The notes beneath the pieces were generated by a model. That model made no database searches, had not been told where the DNA came from, and worked only from the letters and a program-made list of their open reading frames with translations. This document shows positions 7,128-16,315 of a stretch of DNA of 64,000 nt, one piece after another. The position numbers and the translations under genes are program-made. Origin of the DNA: JACCXG01 sp963785755 (lineage in GTDB: Bacteria > Acidobacteriota > Vicinamibacteria > Vicinamibacterales > 2-12-FULL-66-21); assembly GCA_963785755.1 (NCBI GenBank), contig CAWAXG010000053.1, positions 1 through 64,000 of the forward strand, given 5' to 3'. Within the stretch, counting starts at the first letter, position 1. The number at the start of each line of letters is the position of its first letter.

Positions 7128-8708
7128 TCATGACTGCCTCCGGTCCACCAGAGCGAGGCGGGCTGGGATACCAAGGCCGCCCTCCAACTTGGTGAACATC
7201 CGGGTGCCGCGCTGCGCCGCCTTCTTGATGGCGTCAGGCTTCGCGTCGAGCTCCTCTGCGAGGTCTGGGATGGTCCGCGGGCCCTGCTTCAGGCTGTCGC
7301 GCATGCGCTGCCACAACGGCATGCTGCCGGCCAGGTCCGGGGCATCCTCAGCCAGGTCGCACCGGTGACGACGCGGATGCGCCCGGTCTCGAAGTGCACG
7401 GCCACGCCGACGGAGGGGAGCTGCGGCAGGCCGTTGCGCTTCCGATGATGGAAGGCGCAGATGAGCGAGCCGTCGCCGTTCTGTTGCGGCTTTCACGAAC
7501 CAGCCGACGCGGATGAAGTTGCCCCAGAACACGGAGCCGAAGAACGTCTCGTCGCCGTCGGCGATCTCTTTGCTCTTCACCACGTGGCCGAGCCAGAGCT
7601 GGCCGGCTTGCGTGCCGGCGATGTACCTGGCGGCCCGGTTGAACGCCGTCACCGTCTCGGAGAGTTCCGGCTTGTCGTGGCAGGCGGGCACGACGGAATC
7701 GATCGCGAAGTAGCGGATGCCGTGATGCAGGAAATCGCGCCTGATGCTCTCGGCTTCATCGCGCAGCGGCCGCGTGCATTGGATATAGCGAATCGGCGGA
7801 GGACCGTCCGGCCAGAACTGCGCCGCGCGTCGCTTATGCGGCAGGCCTTCCCATTCATAGTCGAGCAGCGCGACGGGGATGCCGCGCTTCGCCAGCTCCC
7901 CTAGGATGAAAGCGCGATCAGAGCTCTTGCCAGAGTCGCCCTTCGCGTCAGTACGAGATCCCGCTGATGCCGTGCGTGGCGAGCTTGATCCCGTGACGTC
8001 GTGATAGCCATCGTCGGCGCGATCGGGAACGTCGGCAGGAGCGCGGACGGATGCCCCTGCGTCTTCGGCGTCGATGATGCGAATCGCGAACTCGTCGATG
8101 AGGCCGCGCCCAGTCGATCTGCGGGGTCCGGGCACTGACGTTCTCGCCAGATCTTCGCGAAACCGATACGCCGCCCGGATGCTGAACTGAGGTTCTCCGT
8201 CGAGATGGTCAGCGTGTCCTGTAGCACGCGTGGCGCCGGACAGCGCGCAGCGAACGGTCACCTGGGCGTGGAGGTCGTCGCGCACAGCGCCGAACGTGCG
8301 TCGCCTCGAACTCAATCGAGACATCCTGCAGCGTCAACACGTAACGCTCCCCGTCGCCGATGATGGAGAACTCGCGGCGGCCGGCGATCGCCGGCGCATC
8401 GTTGCTCCAGACGTCGACGGGTGCGGCCGCACGCCTAGCGCGCGCCTCGCGCACTGTGCCCGCTCCATCTCGCGCAGTCGGGTCACCAGCTCCCGCGATC
8501 CGGTCACGCTGGTGACGTGTCGCCGCGGTCATCGCGCTGACTTGCTCGAGCAGGATCAGAGACCTGCTCACGGTCGGCCGCGACATCGCCGCGCACGAAA
8601 TGCCGCTCGAGCTCAACGCGCACAATCTCATCGAGCGTAGATCGTCAGGAGTGCCTCGCGCCGCGCGCACCGTGGGCAGGCTGTGTTACTGTTTTTGATA
8701 TCGTTCAT
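7128..8708 (-). pseudogene. RepA-like AAA ATPase / replication protein, multiply frameshifted
   Basis: The core frame contains GDSGKSS (Walker A), ALLDYEWEG, IRYFAIDSVVPACHDKPEL (Walker B-like) and GHVVKSKEIADGDE, the order of AAA_25/RepA-type helicase ATPases of plasmids and integrative elements. A C-terminal helical segment (MRDSLKQGPRTIPDLAEEL) could be a winged helix. The N-terminal part starts at ATG 8708 with a Cys pair (CPRCARRE) and is spread over several frames between 8650 and 7950; two compensating shifts lie near 7495 and 7345. It is probably the replication initiator of the element, now broken unless the indels are sequencing errors. Confidence 0.6.
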
Positions 8709-8770
8709 CGTCTCCACCGATGAGTGATGACCGGCGTCTCCGCATTCCCCGCGGGCGCCGGTTCGCCGTT

Positions 8771-8953
8771 TTAGGCGGCGGACCCTGCGAGCTGTCTGTC
8801 GATCCACTCGCGCAGCGCGTCAGCTGGGACACGAATCGACGATCCCACCGATCGACGGCATCTCCCCAAAGCGATCAGCTCGTATGCCTTCGCGCGCGAG
8901 ATACCGATCGCGTGTGCGGCTTCGGTCACTCGATAGGCGAGTCTCTCGGTCAT
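8771..8953 (-). CDS. excisionase-like HTH_17 protein
   Basis: The 60-residue protein reads TEAAHAIGISRAKAYELIAL, a MerR-like helix-turn-helix, followed by the wing GSSIRVPADALREWID. Size and motif match small excisionases and helix-turn-helix domain proteins encoded next to tyrosine recombinases. It is divergent from the 9037 gene and close to the integrase. It likely bends DNA at the attachment site and/or controls directionality. Confidence 0.7.
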   Translation of the reverse strand: MTERLAYRVTEAAHAIGISRAKAYELIALGRCRRSVGSSIRVPADALREWIDRQLAGSAA

Positions 8954-9036
8954 GGTGCGTCTACCTCCGTCCAGACGGTTAGTTTCAGTGTGACGAATAC
9001 CTTACGCGCTGATACCCTCCGCGTCTATACAGTCTT

Positions 9037-9597
9037 GTGAGTGAATCTATGGCGCAAAAACCTAACGCCGGCAGCTTGGCGCTTCTCTTAGAAGCTGATC
9101 GGGCTCCCGACGTCGACGACACCGCAGGCGAGGCGGCCTCGGGTGACCTCCTTGCGTCGCGCATCGGGGACGTTGTGCAGGTCAGCGCGACAGCGGAGGC
9201 GCGAGATGCGCTGCGGCACAAAACCTCGGACAAGCAGATCGAGCGCTGGAAAGGCGAAAAAATACCTTCGGCTGCTCGAGGACGCCAAAAACCAGCAGCA
9301 ATTCATCGGTCAGGGCATTACGAATGTCTCAATGAACATCATTCGTGTGCCGACCGGAATATCTCTCCAGGTGGACGGAGATCTCGGCGAGCTGCTGGCG
9401 ATGCAGGTCTATGTGTTGTTGCGGTCTGTTGGGCCGAATCGCCTACGGTCTGCGATTGTGCGAAGCCATTCATCAGGACTGGGAAGAGGCTCTTCTGCTC
9501 CGACACCTGCTATCAGCGGGTGTTCATGAGAAATAAGCGCGCCGAGGAGCGCGCCGAACGGGAGGCGGTTCATGGCAAGAAGACGCGGACGCGGTGA
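9037..9597 (+). pseudogene. zinc-finger protein with C-terminal Cys cluster, frameshifted
   Basis: The start is GTG 9037 or ATG 9049 (MAQKPNAGSLALLLEADRAP). The frame breaks in an A6 run near 9262; the next frame carries KKYLRLLEDAKNQQQFIGQG and VPTGISLQVDGDLGEL, and a second break near 9445 returns to the first frame for CDCAKPFIRTGKRLFCSDTC, a CGNR-type zinc finger. The terminal residues are very basic. The stop lies 26 bases past the integrase start, so the two genes overlap and are probably coupled. It may be a DNA-binding partner of the recombinase. Confidence 0.5.
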
Positions 9598-10847
9598 AGG
9601 TAGCATCACGCAGCGGCCAGACGGCCGATGGGTCGGTCGAGTCGACCTCGGCTGGCAGGACGGCAAGCGGCAGCGGAAGGCCGTCTACGGTCGGACGCGC
9701 CGCGAGGTCGCCGACAAGCTGCCGAAGGTAGCTCGCTCAGCCCAGGAAGGCGCCGCGATGCCGGACGAGCGCCAGACGGTCGGGCAATTCCTCAATCGGT
9801 GGCTGGAACACAAGCGGAGCAAGCTGCGGCCGCGGGCGTGGGCCACGTACGAGCAGGCGGTCCGGCTGCATCTGGTCCCGGGCATTGGCAAGGTCCCGCT
9901 CGCGCGCCTTCGGCCGTCGCAGCTTGAATCGTGGTTTGCGACGCATCAGGCGAACGGCACCAGCGCGCGAAACATCCGGTACGCCCGGACCGTGCTCCGT
10001 GCAGCGCTGAACCAGGCGCGGAAGTGGCGAGCGGTGTCTGAGAACGTCGCAGCGCTCGTCGACCCTCCGCGCTACCACGCTCGAGGAGATTCAGCCGCTG
10101 ACGCCGGAACAGGCGCGCACGCTGCTCGAGGCCTCCAAGGGGCATCGATACGGTGCGGTGGTGTCCGTCGCGACAGCGCTGGGACTGCGGATCGGTGAGG
10201 CGCTCGGCCTCCGATGGGCTGACGTGGACCTGGACGCCGGCACGCTCAGCGTTCGTCAGGCGCTCGAACGGAGCGGGGGAGACAGTGCCGCGCGCCGGCC
10301 GCTCATCGTGCAGCGCAGCGAGCTCCTGAAGCGGCTGGCCGCTGCTCCGAAGCGAAGCGCCGAACGTCGCGAGATTCGCGGGCAGCTGAAGATCCTGAGA
10401 GACAGCTGGCGCAAGGTGCGGACGACGCTGCGCACGACGGAGCCGAAGTCGGTTCGCAGCCGTCGGACGATCCGCATGCCGGCGATTGTCAGCGGTCGCT
10501 GAAATCACACCGAACCCGACAGCTGGAGGATCGACTCGCCGCCGGCGGTGAGTGGGCGGATTCCGGCCTCGTGTTCACGTCGCCGATCGGCGCACCGCTC
10601 GACTCTCGAAATGTCACGCGCGAATTCCGCGCAATGCTGGTGAGCGCCGGAGGTGCCGATTGTCCGTTTTCACGATCTCCGGCACACCGCAGCGACGCTG
10701 CTGCTCGCCCAGGGCGTGGACCCGCGGACAATCATGGAAATCCTCGGCCACTCGCAGATCAGCCTGACGCTGAACACGTACTGCCACGTGCTGCCCGCAC
10801 TGCAGGCCGACGCCGCGGCTAAGCTGGATGCGATTTTGACCCGTTAA
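9572..10847 (+). pseudogene. tyrosine recombinase (integrase), three frameshifts
   Basis: The N-terminal frame begins MARRRGRGEGSITQRPDGRW (arm-binding domain), followed by a SAM-like core-binding domain with QFLNRWLEHKRSKLRPRAW. After a one-base shift near 10075 the catalytic domain follows: TALGLRIGEALGLRW supplies the first Arg. After shifts near 10498 and 10655, HDLRHTAATLLL gives the His-x-x-Arg pair and SLTLNTYCHV the nucleophilic Tyr. All catalytic residues survive in sequence but lie in different frames. The position next to the tRNA-Lys end and the direct repeats identify it as the enzyme that integrated the element. Confidence 0.85.
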
Positions 10848-10885
10848 AGGCAACTGGAAGCGCGGGAGGACACAATGGACGATGC

Positions 10886-11334
10886 ATGCGAGTACTCTGG
10901 AGGCTTCACTCGGAGGAGATGACCTACGTTCGTCATGTCGAGACGCAGCGGTCCACGATAGCGACCGTCCTGATTCCTGTCTCGAGCGCGATCCTTGCGG
11001 CCATTGCGTTTCAGTGGAAGGAGACAGCGGCAATTGTCCCGGCACTCAGCGCGATGCTATTGCTTGTTGGCCTTCTCGGCGTGCTTTTCGTGGGGAAGCT
11101 GTTGGTAGCTCTATCGCGAACACACCGCGCGTGCTCGCGTCTTTCGCGAAGAACTTTCAAGGCGCATAACAACAGTCGACATTGAGAAGCTTCGCGCCGG
11201 AGCCGACCGCCGTTGGAAATCGGAGGCGCCGTACCTGCGTGCGAGTTCCAGTGCATGCGTTGTGGCTTGGGCCACACATCATTACGCTTCTCCTGGGCGC
11301 TTTGCTTCTCGTGGTGTCGACATACCGTGCCTAG
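10886..11334 (+). pseudogene. small membrane protein, frameshifted; cassette-like gene
   Basis: The first frame gives MTYVRHVETQRSTIATVLIP and two hydrophobic helices (VSSAILAAIAFQW and ALSAMLLLVGLLGVLFVG). A shift near 11105 leads to LYREHTARARVFREELSRR and VDIEKLRAGADRRW, and a second near 11270 to a final helix, HIITLLLGALLLVVSTYRA, ending at TAG 11332-11334. The restored protein of about 148 residues has a polar helical insert between membrane pairs. Four bases after the stop begins an attC-like sequence, so this resembles an integron gene cassette. Function is unknown. Confidence 0.5.
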
Positions 11335-11337
11335 GTT

Positions 11338-11410
11338 GCCTAACCCCTCGCTCCAACCAACCTGCAACGGCTGGCTACGCCAGCCTTGCAGGTGGCTGAG
11401 CCCTTTAGGG
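11338..11410 (+). other. attC-like imperfect palindrome
   Basis: GCCTAAC (11338-11344) matches the attC R'' consensus RYYYAAC, and TTTAGGG (11404-11410) is close to the R' consensus GTTRRRY. Between them CTCGCTCCA and GGTGGCTGAGC form the outer imperfect stem usual in attC sites, and a 14-bp stem with one bulge (11361-11392) closes the structure. It follows the stop of the 10886 gene by 3 bases. No integron integrase is present in the window. It could also just be a terminator hairpin. Confidence 0.45.
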
Positions 11411-11428
11411 TTTCACTTTGGGTTTCAG
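11405..11428 (+). repeat. right subterminal repeat, possible integrase arm site
   Basis: This is the partner of 259-282 with 22 of 24 matches. It lies between the attC-like hairpin and the tRNA end of the element. The integrase-binding role is inferred from its position only. Confidence 0.45.
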
Positions 11429-11472
11429 ATGGTGACGGCCGTCACGAATCTCGCGAATTCACTGAATGAAAG

Positions 11473-11548
11473 TGGTGAGCCGCCTCGGAATCGAACCGAG
11501 AACCCGCAGATTAAGAGTCTGCTGCTCTGCCAATTGAGCTAGCGGCCC
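11473..11548 (-). tRNA. tRNA-Lys(CTT)
   Basis: The minus strand folds as a complete tRNA. The acceptor stem is GGGCCGC/GCGGCTC (one G-U pair), with D arm GCTC/GAGC, anticodon stem GCAGA/TCTGC, loop CTCTTAA with anticodon CTT (11513-11515), T arm CTCGG/CCGAG and an encoded CCA (11475-11473). The 3' half from the anticodon loop to the T stem is the attachment site (11483-11518) of the integrated element, which restores a full gene on this side. Confidence 0.97.
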
Positions 11549-11680
11549 ACAGGCGCAGTGCGCTGGAGGAAGCGTCCCCTACGGATCGGACTCGATCGTC
11601 TGGAACAACGCTCCATTATACATGCCCGGTCTGGGGAATCGGTAGCAGGGCGCTGGAGTCAGGCGAGGTCAACAGTGACC

Positions 11681-11718
11681 GGCGACAGACGGCGCGCCGC
11701 GGCGCGCCATCTGTCGCC
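11681..11718. terminator. strong hairpin, likely bidirectional terminator
   Basis: Two 18-base arms pair with one mismatch around a GC loop (GGCGACAGAC... and ...CTGTCGCC). It lies 19 bases past the stop of the leftward gene ending at 11737 and in front of the tRNA-Lys promoter region. There is no clear T run, so termination is inferred from stem strength and position. Confidence 0.55.
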
Positions 11719-11736
11719 GTGGGTGCGATCCGAACG

Positions 11737-12093
11737 CTACGGGCAGGTCGCGGACACCATCTTGACTGCCGAGACCTTCATGTAGTGATCCGCCTTCGAT
11801 GCCTTTGCGCTCTCGGCTTCCTTCGCGGGCACGTCGACGCCGGTGATCGTGACCTTGTGGCCAACGTGCGGCGCCAGATTGTCCTTCGACTCGACGATGC
11901 CGATCATCTTCGGTCCCTTGTCGGTGTTGGAGACCACGAAGGTGTCGGCCGTGGCGCCCTTCTGCACACAGCCCGTCATGCTGTGCTCCTTCGCGGCCGG
12001 TGGCGGCGGCTTCTTCCCCTCTTGCGCGGCGGCCGTCAAGGTGAACGAGACGGCACAGGACAGAACCAATCCCCCGATGACTGACGATCTCAT
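11737..12093 (-). CDS. secreted small protein, OB-fold-like
   Basis: The start is ATG 12093, chosen because GAGGAGG lies 6 bases upstream. The 118-residue product has a signal peptide (RSSVIGGLVLSCAVSFTLTA, then AAAQ), a Pro/Lys-rich linker and a domain containing SMTGCVQKG, KMIGIVESKDNLAPHVGH and KVTITGV, a pattern of small periplasmic beta-barrel proteins frequent in acidobacteria. Two cysteines, one near the domain start and one at the C-terminus (SATCP), could form a disulfide. It may be monocistronic with a terminator behind it. The exact role is unknown. Confidence 0.65.
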   Translation of the reverse strand: MRSSVIGGLVLSCAVSFTLTAAAQEGKKPPPPAAKEHSMTGCVQKGATADTFVVSNTDKGPKMIGIVESKDNLAPHVGHKVTITGVDVPAKEAESAKASKADHYMKVSAVKMVSATCP

Positions 12094-12469
12094 GATTACC
12101 TCCTCACGCGCCGCGAATGCTAGCACACGGCAGAGGTGTGCAGTAGGGACGATCTTTCTCGGGTACGTCTGGCCCAATGGTTGAGGCTGACTACTCTCGA
12201 ACTCTCGGTCAACCCGCCTCACGGACGGGACTCGTGCAGCGGTCGGATCGCGGTTCGGGAAGAACGCTGGCGACGGCACGGTCGTTGCGCTGTACCTCGG
12301 GAATGCGCCGATCGGTCGGCCCGACTGTATTCAGGTGTTGCACAAGGTGCCGACGGGTGAACGGTTTCGGTCGGCCGATGCCGGCGCATACGCTCGATTC
12401 TCCACTCGCGATGACGGCCCGGTGGGCGGTGCAGGAATCCGAATGGGACGGTCGGCGCGCGGCCGAGTT

Positions 12470-12961
12470 ATGTCGACTAACTTTGCTCCTCGCCCCATCG
12501 GATCGGCTGGTCTGGCGCGGCCATTGGACGGGTCGCCGGCGACCGGCTCAGCCGATCGCGTGACCGGCACCATCCTCAACCCGCACGTCCTCGTCGTCGA
12601 AGACGACCGTGACACGCGCGAGGTCGTCAAGCTCATCCTCGAGATGGACGGTATCGCGGTGATCGAAGCCGGCGATGGCCTCGAAGGGCTCGAGCGGCTC
12701 CACGAGCTCCGCGCGCAAGACCCTCGGCTCCCCTGCGCGATCGTCCTCGACATCATGATGCCGCGGTGCAGCGGTGAGGAATTCCGCCGACGGCAGCTCG
12801 CCGACACGATGATTGCGAACGTGCCGATCATCGTGCTGTCCGCGGTCGCGGATCAGCCGCGCGTCGACTCGCTGGATGCCTTCGCCAAGTTGTCCAAACC
12901 CTTCGATCCCGACCATCTGGTCCGCACCGTTCGACGGGCGTGCAGGTTTCACGATCACTAG
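12470..12961 (+). CDS. response regulator, single receiver domain
   Basis: The receiver domain begins PHVLVVEDDRDTREVVKLIL (acidic pair DD), carries the phospho-acceptor Asp in CAIVLDIMMPRCSGEEF, a Ser/Thr switch in PIIVLSAVAD and the conserved Lys in FAKLSKPFDPDHL. There is no output domain, so it probably acts through protein contacts in a phosphorelay or chemotaxis-like path. ATG 12470 is used here; the frame is open back to 12335, and a GTG at 12560 directly before the domain is also possible. No histidine kinase is adjacent. Confidence 0.8.
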   Translation: MSTNFAPRPIGSAGLARPLDGSPATGSADRVTGTILNPHVLVVEDDRDTREVVKLILEMDGIAVIEAGDGLEGLERLHELRAQDPRLPCAIVLDIMMPRCSGEEFRRRQLADTMIANVPIIVLSAVADQPRVDSLDAFAKLSKPFDPDHLVRTVRRACRFHDH

Positions 12962-13049
12962 CGCGATCAACCCCACGGCCCGGTGATCCCGGCAGCACCC
13001 TTGCGTGACTCCGACCGCGGCTGGTACTATCGGCGTTTCCATCAGGCCG

Positions 13050-13127
<78 letters not shown>

Positions 13128-13968
13128 ACTTTCGCTCACGTTTGCTAACGAGCCCGTGAGCTTCGGTTGGCAAGCCATCGCGAAAGGTGCAGGCCCGAGC
13201 GCGCGAGGCGCGTCGCGCGAAGGAGGGCCGGCGGGGTCTGACTTCGCCTCGCGTTGTTGATGGGGGCTCGATCAGGGCAGTCTCGATTCGCTCTGATGTT
13301 TGACGGGCGCTTGGGAAAGTTTCGGTCCCATGCCGGTTCCCCCGGAGTTCCGAGCTTCCTGAGGCGTTCTACGGGCTCTGGAGCACGCGCCTTGACATGC
13401 ACTCCGCTGGTGTCGCCGCAGACCTGCGCGGCAGGGGATGAGCAGTGAATGACCTGCCCCCTGGTGCCCCCCTGCTGCTACCCCTCGGGGGTCAAGGTGC
13501 CGTTTAAACGCGGACAGGGTGTGAACTCCACGCGACGGTTCCGCCCACCAAGTGACGCTCACCGGTTGACGCCCCAGCCCTTGAAATTGAGTCCCGCTCG
13601 CCATGTTCGGTGATTACGTTTCTCGCTCTTGCCCCCACGTCCGCCGCTCGCTAAACTGAAGTGGACATCCCGGAGTTCACGCCCGCCATGGGCGCGACGG
13701 CAACCTGCGCGACACGCAAGGTGCCATCGTCCTTTGTGACGAGATGCGGTCCTCGGCAATCCGCTGACGACAACGTGTCCAACCTCTCCGGGTGTCTCGA
13801 AAACCTCTCCCCCCACCTCCCCGCGGAGCGGGAGGGGCGGGGCAATTTCGAACAGTGCCACATGTTCGTAAGAAGAATCGTTTCTTCGCACTTGCCATCT
13901 GCGTCGTGTTTCGAACCTCACGACACAGCGTTTGCAATGCGTTCCCTTGCGAGCGCGTGGAGGTACCC
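13128..13968. other. no gene recognised between tRNA-Arg and glycosyltransferase
   Basis: About 840 bases directly downstream of the tRNA-Arg hold only shadow-like frames on both strands and a C-rich tract near 13450-13500. Sequence downstream of a tRNA with no intact gene fits an eroded insertion, but no integrase remnant is recognisable. A GTGGAGG ribosome site for the next gene lies at the right edge. Confidence 0.45.
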
Positions 13969-15351
13969 ATGGCCGCCATCAGCGTCGTCATCGCGACGTA
14001 CAATCGGGCACCGCTGCTTCGCGCCGCCATCCATCAACTACGGAAGCAGCAGTTCCTGCCGGGAGACGAAGTCATCATCGTCGATAACGGAAGCACCGAC
14101 GATACGGCCAATGTGCTCGCATCCGCGACCCGGGAACTGCCAGTCACCCTCCGTGTGTTAAACGAATCAGTAAAAGGTAAAGGCCCGGCACTGGCGGCGG
14201 GCCTTGCGGCGGCGACGGGAGACATACTCGCTCTAACCGACGACGACGTGTTGGTTGCGGACGACTGGATAGGCAGAATTCGTCGAGTCTTCAGCGATCC
14301 AGTCATAGCCCTGGTCGGAGGTCGAGTCGATCCGAACTGGGAAGCCGCACCTCCGGAGTGGCTCAGCGTGCAGGAGGAGGACTGCTACGGCACCATGGCA
14401 TCTCCACTGGCGCTACTGCATTACGGGCACGCACAGGAACTCGGGCCGCGAACGGCGGTCGGCGCGAATCTGGCCATTCGACGCACCGTGCTCCAAGCGC
14501 TTGGCGGCGTCCGACCTGATCTCGCTCGGCGATCGGGATCGCTCTTCGGTGTCGAAGACCAGGAACTCTGCCACCGCGTGCAGCGTGCTGGCTATCGATG
14601 TGTCTACCATCCTGGTGTCTGTGTGAAACATTGGGTGCCGAAGGAAAGACTTCGGCTTGGGTACTACTCACGCTGGTTCTTCTGGTCAGGATACGGAAAT
14701 GCACTGCTCGGTACCGACGATGGGGTGCGGGCTGACGGTCAGCGGCAGCCGGTGACCGCGTACTTTTTTCGACATGCCATTGCGGCCTTTTTTTCCGCGA
14801 TTGCGCTGTTGCTGAGGCACCGGACCAGCGATGCCGCGAAATCCGGGATGGAAGTGTTCTACGGAGCCGGCTATGTGGCGCAACGCATCAGCACGCGATT
14901 TGCGCGTTGCGGTCGACGCAGAACCGCGTGTCTGATTGCCATCGCAGCCCTCTTCGCTCCCACGACGATTCTTCCGAAGGATCGATTCGCGCCGCGTAGC
15001 TCAATTCGAAGCCTGCGATGCCACCGAATACGGGATGACGTCCTCGCCTTTCGTCTGGCCGAATTTGTTAACGCCAGCTCGGCGGCGACTGGAAGGGAGG
15101 GTGGTGGTGGACGATCTCCAGACGTCCGTTCGTGCATCAGTGTCGGGTTCTCAAAGTCGATTGAACGGCTTTCGCGTTTCGGTCGTGCACATAACATCCC
15201 TCTCAGTACTTCAGTGAACAGGATGGCGGCGGGCGGGCTGATTGCCTCTCGAAATGCCTCTAAAACGATCCCAGCGCCCCGTACGGGCGCGATTGGCTTA
15301 GGCATCTGCAGTGGACGATACCCAGACCTCGGATGGTCCGCAATCACTTGA
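13969..15351 (+). CDS. family 2 glycosyltransferase
   Basis: The start is ATG 13969 (MAAISVVIATYNRAPLLRAA) after GTGGAGG. It is a GT-A fold enzyme with nucleotide-sugar site DEVIIVDNGSTDDT, metal-binding LTDDDVLVADDW, acceptor-side FGVEDQELCHRV and CVKHWVPKERL. Two hydrophobic segments follow (about residues 265-290). Residues beyond about 320 are Arg- and Ser-rich and do not look like the family, so the last ~140 codons may be read-through past a frameshift near 14900. It probably adds a sugar to a lipid-linked or cell-surface glycan. It is isolated, without other polysaccharide genes. Confidence 0.75.
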   Translation: MAAISVVIATYNRAPLLRAAIHQLRKQQFLPGDEVIIVDNGSTDDTANVLASATRELPVTLRVLNESVKGKGPALAAGLAAATGDILALTDDDVLVADDWIGRIRRVFSDPVIALVGGRVDPNWEAAPPEWLSVQEEDCYGTMASPLALLHYGHAQELGPRTAVGANLAIRRTVLQALGGVRPDLARRSGSLFGVEDQELCHRVQRAGYRCVYHPGVCVKHWVPKERLRLGYYSRWFFWSGYGNALLGTDDGVRADGQRQPVTAYFFRHAIAAFFSAIALLLRHRTSDAAKSGMEVFYGAGYVAQRISTRFARCGRRRTACLIAIAALFAPTTILPKDRFAPRSSIRSLRCHRIRDDVLAFRLAEFVNASSAATGREGGGGRSPDVRSCISVGFSKSIERLSRFGRAHNIPLSTSVNRMAAGGLIASRNASKTIPAPRTGAIGLGICSGRYPDLGWSAIT

Positions 15352-15407
15352 ATGCGGGCCGCTCTGACGACGTGTCGGAGTGGCCCATTTTCCCAGCAAA
15401 TTAGAGG

Positions 15408-15942
15408 GTGAGTTCGGCGGGTTTTCGGGCCAGCGCCCGCTGGAGGGTCGAGTTCAGTGAGGTTGTCCGCGACGCTCTCTACGAAAAGTTCGAACCATAC
15501 AAACAACGCCACGAGCGACATCTCGACCTGGACAGTACTTCAACGGGCCTGCGCCAAGAACTACACCTTGCGGGCGGTCGCCGCGCTGTGCGCCAAGTGG
15601 GATGACCGTACCCGGTCGTTCGTCCGTAATGACAGGATTCACGCGGTCGTCAATTTCAACCTCGACGCCCTCCTGAGAGAATACGTCGCGGTTCGTTACA
15701 AGCGCCCGCTGGTTCGTTCCGTCGAGCGGGCGTCCAAATCACGGGACGCGGCCAGAATCAATCTCTATTACATGCATGGCTTCCTGCGCTTCGACTCAAA
15801 AGCGCAAGACGCTGAGAAAGAAGCGTTCGATAAGTTGGTCTTGACCGAACAAGAATACTTCAACTTCTTCAACAGCCCGACCAGCATCTTCAATTATACC
15901 TTTCTGTACATCCTCCGCGAGTATTCCTGTCGTTTCAGTTGA
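15408..15942 (+). pseudogene. SIR2-like domain protein, truncated and frameshifted
   Basis: The 15457 frame contains HAVVNFNLDALLREYVAVRY, then INLYYMHGFLRFD and LTEQEYFNFFNSPTSIFNYT. These match the SIR2-like (NAD-hydrolase type) domain, with the catalytic-type His in YMHG. The preceding 15408 frame supplies FSEVVRDALYEKFEPYKQRH, so there is a shift near 15520-15540. The protein stops abruptly at YILREYSC where the family continues. Such domains serve in anti-phage defence, but this copy is broken and lacks a partner gene. Confidence 0.55.
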
Positions 15943-16315
15943 ACGTGAACTGAAAGTGGATCGTCACCAATCAGGTCCCACCGCAAGGGCCATTTCCGCA
16001 TACGCGCTACTGGCGGGACGGGTCGGATCTCACTCATTTGCTCGCTGCGCTCGACCTCGATGGTTGGTGGACTGATGAAAGAAACACCTCGATTGCTCTG
16101 GCTGCCCAGGATTGTGATTCGGAGCGGCTGAACCCAAGCGAAGTCAGCTGCCACCTGGCAGGGGTGCTGGTTTTTGGGATCGTCTCGCTAGGCACGTTTC
16201 CCGCAGGCACACTTCTCGCAGCCCGTCTGTCAAGAACCCGATCGAGGCCTTTCGAACCACAAGAACTGTCGTTCCGGTCACGATTCCGTGTGTGTAAGTG
16301 TTCAGGAGAACGCCG
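15943..16315. other. no gene recognised
   Basis: This lies between the SIR2-like remnant and the lipoprotein gene. Frames are open on both strands without family signals. It ends with the ribosome site CAGGAGAA of the lipoprotein gene. Confidence 0.4.

Larger units (their letters stand above)
125..11518. mobile_element. genetic element integrated in tRNA-Lys(CTT)
   Basis: A 36-bp block at 125-160 is repeated exactly, in the same orientation, at 11483-11518 inside a tRNA-Lys gene. The block covers the anticodon loop to the T arm, a usual target of tyrosine recombinases. Between the copies lie an integrase next to the tRNA end, an excisionase-like HTH protein, a RepA-like AAA ATPase and many small unknown genes, which is the content of a satellite or integrative plasmid. 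No conjugation, capsid or resistance genes are recognisable. Several genes are frameshifted, so the element may be unable to move. Confidence 0.85.

Noticed and set aside
12335..12469. N-terminal extension of the response regulator
   Set aside because: These 45 codons have no family similarity and no ribosome site; ATG 12470 or GTG 12560 is more plausible.
15408..15942. functional SIR2-type anti-phage system
   Set aside because: The domain is frameshifted and cut short, and no partner gene is beside it.
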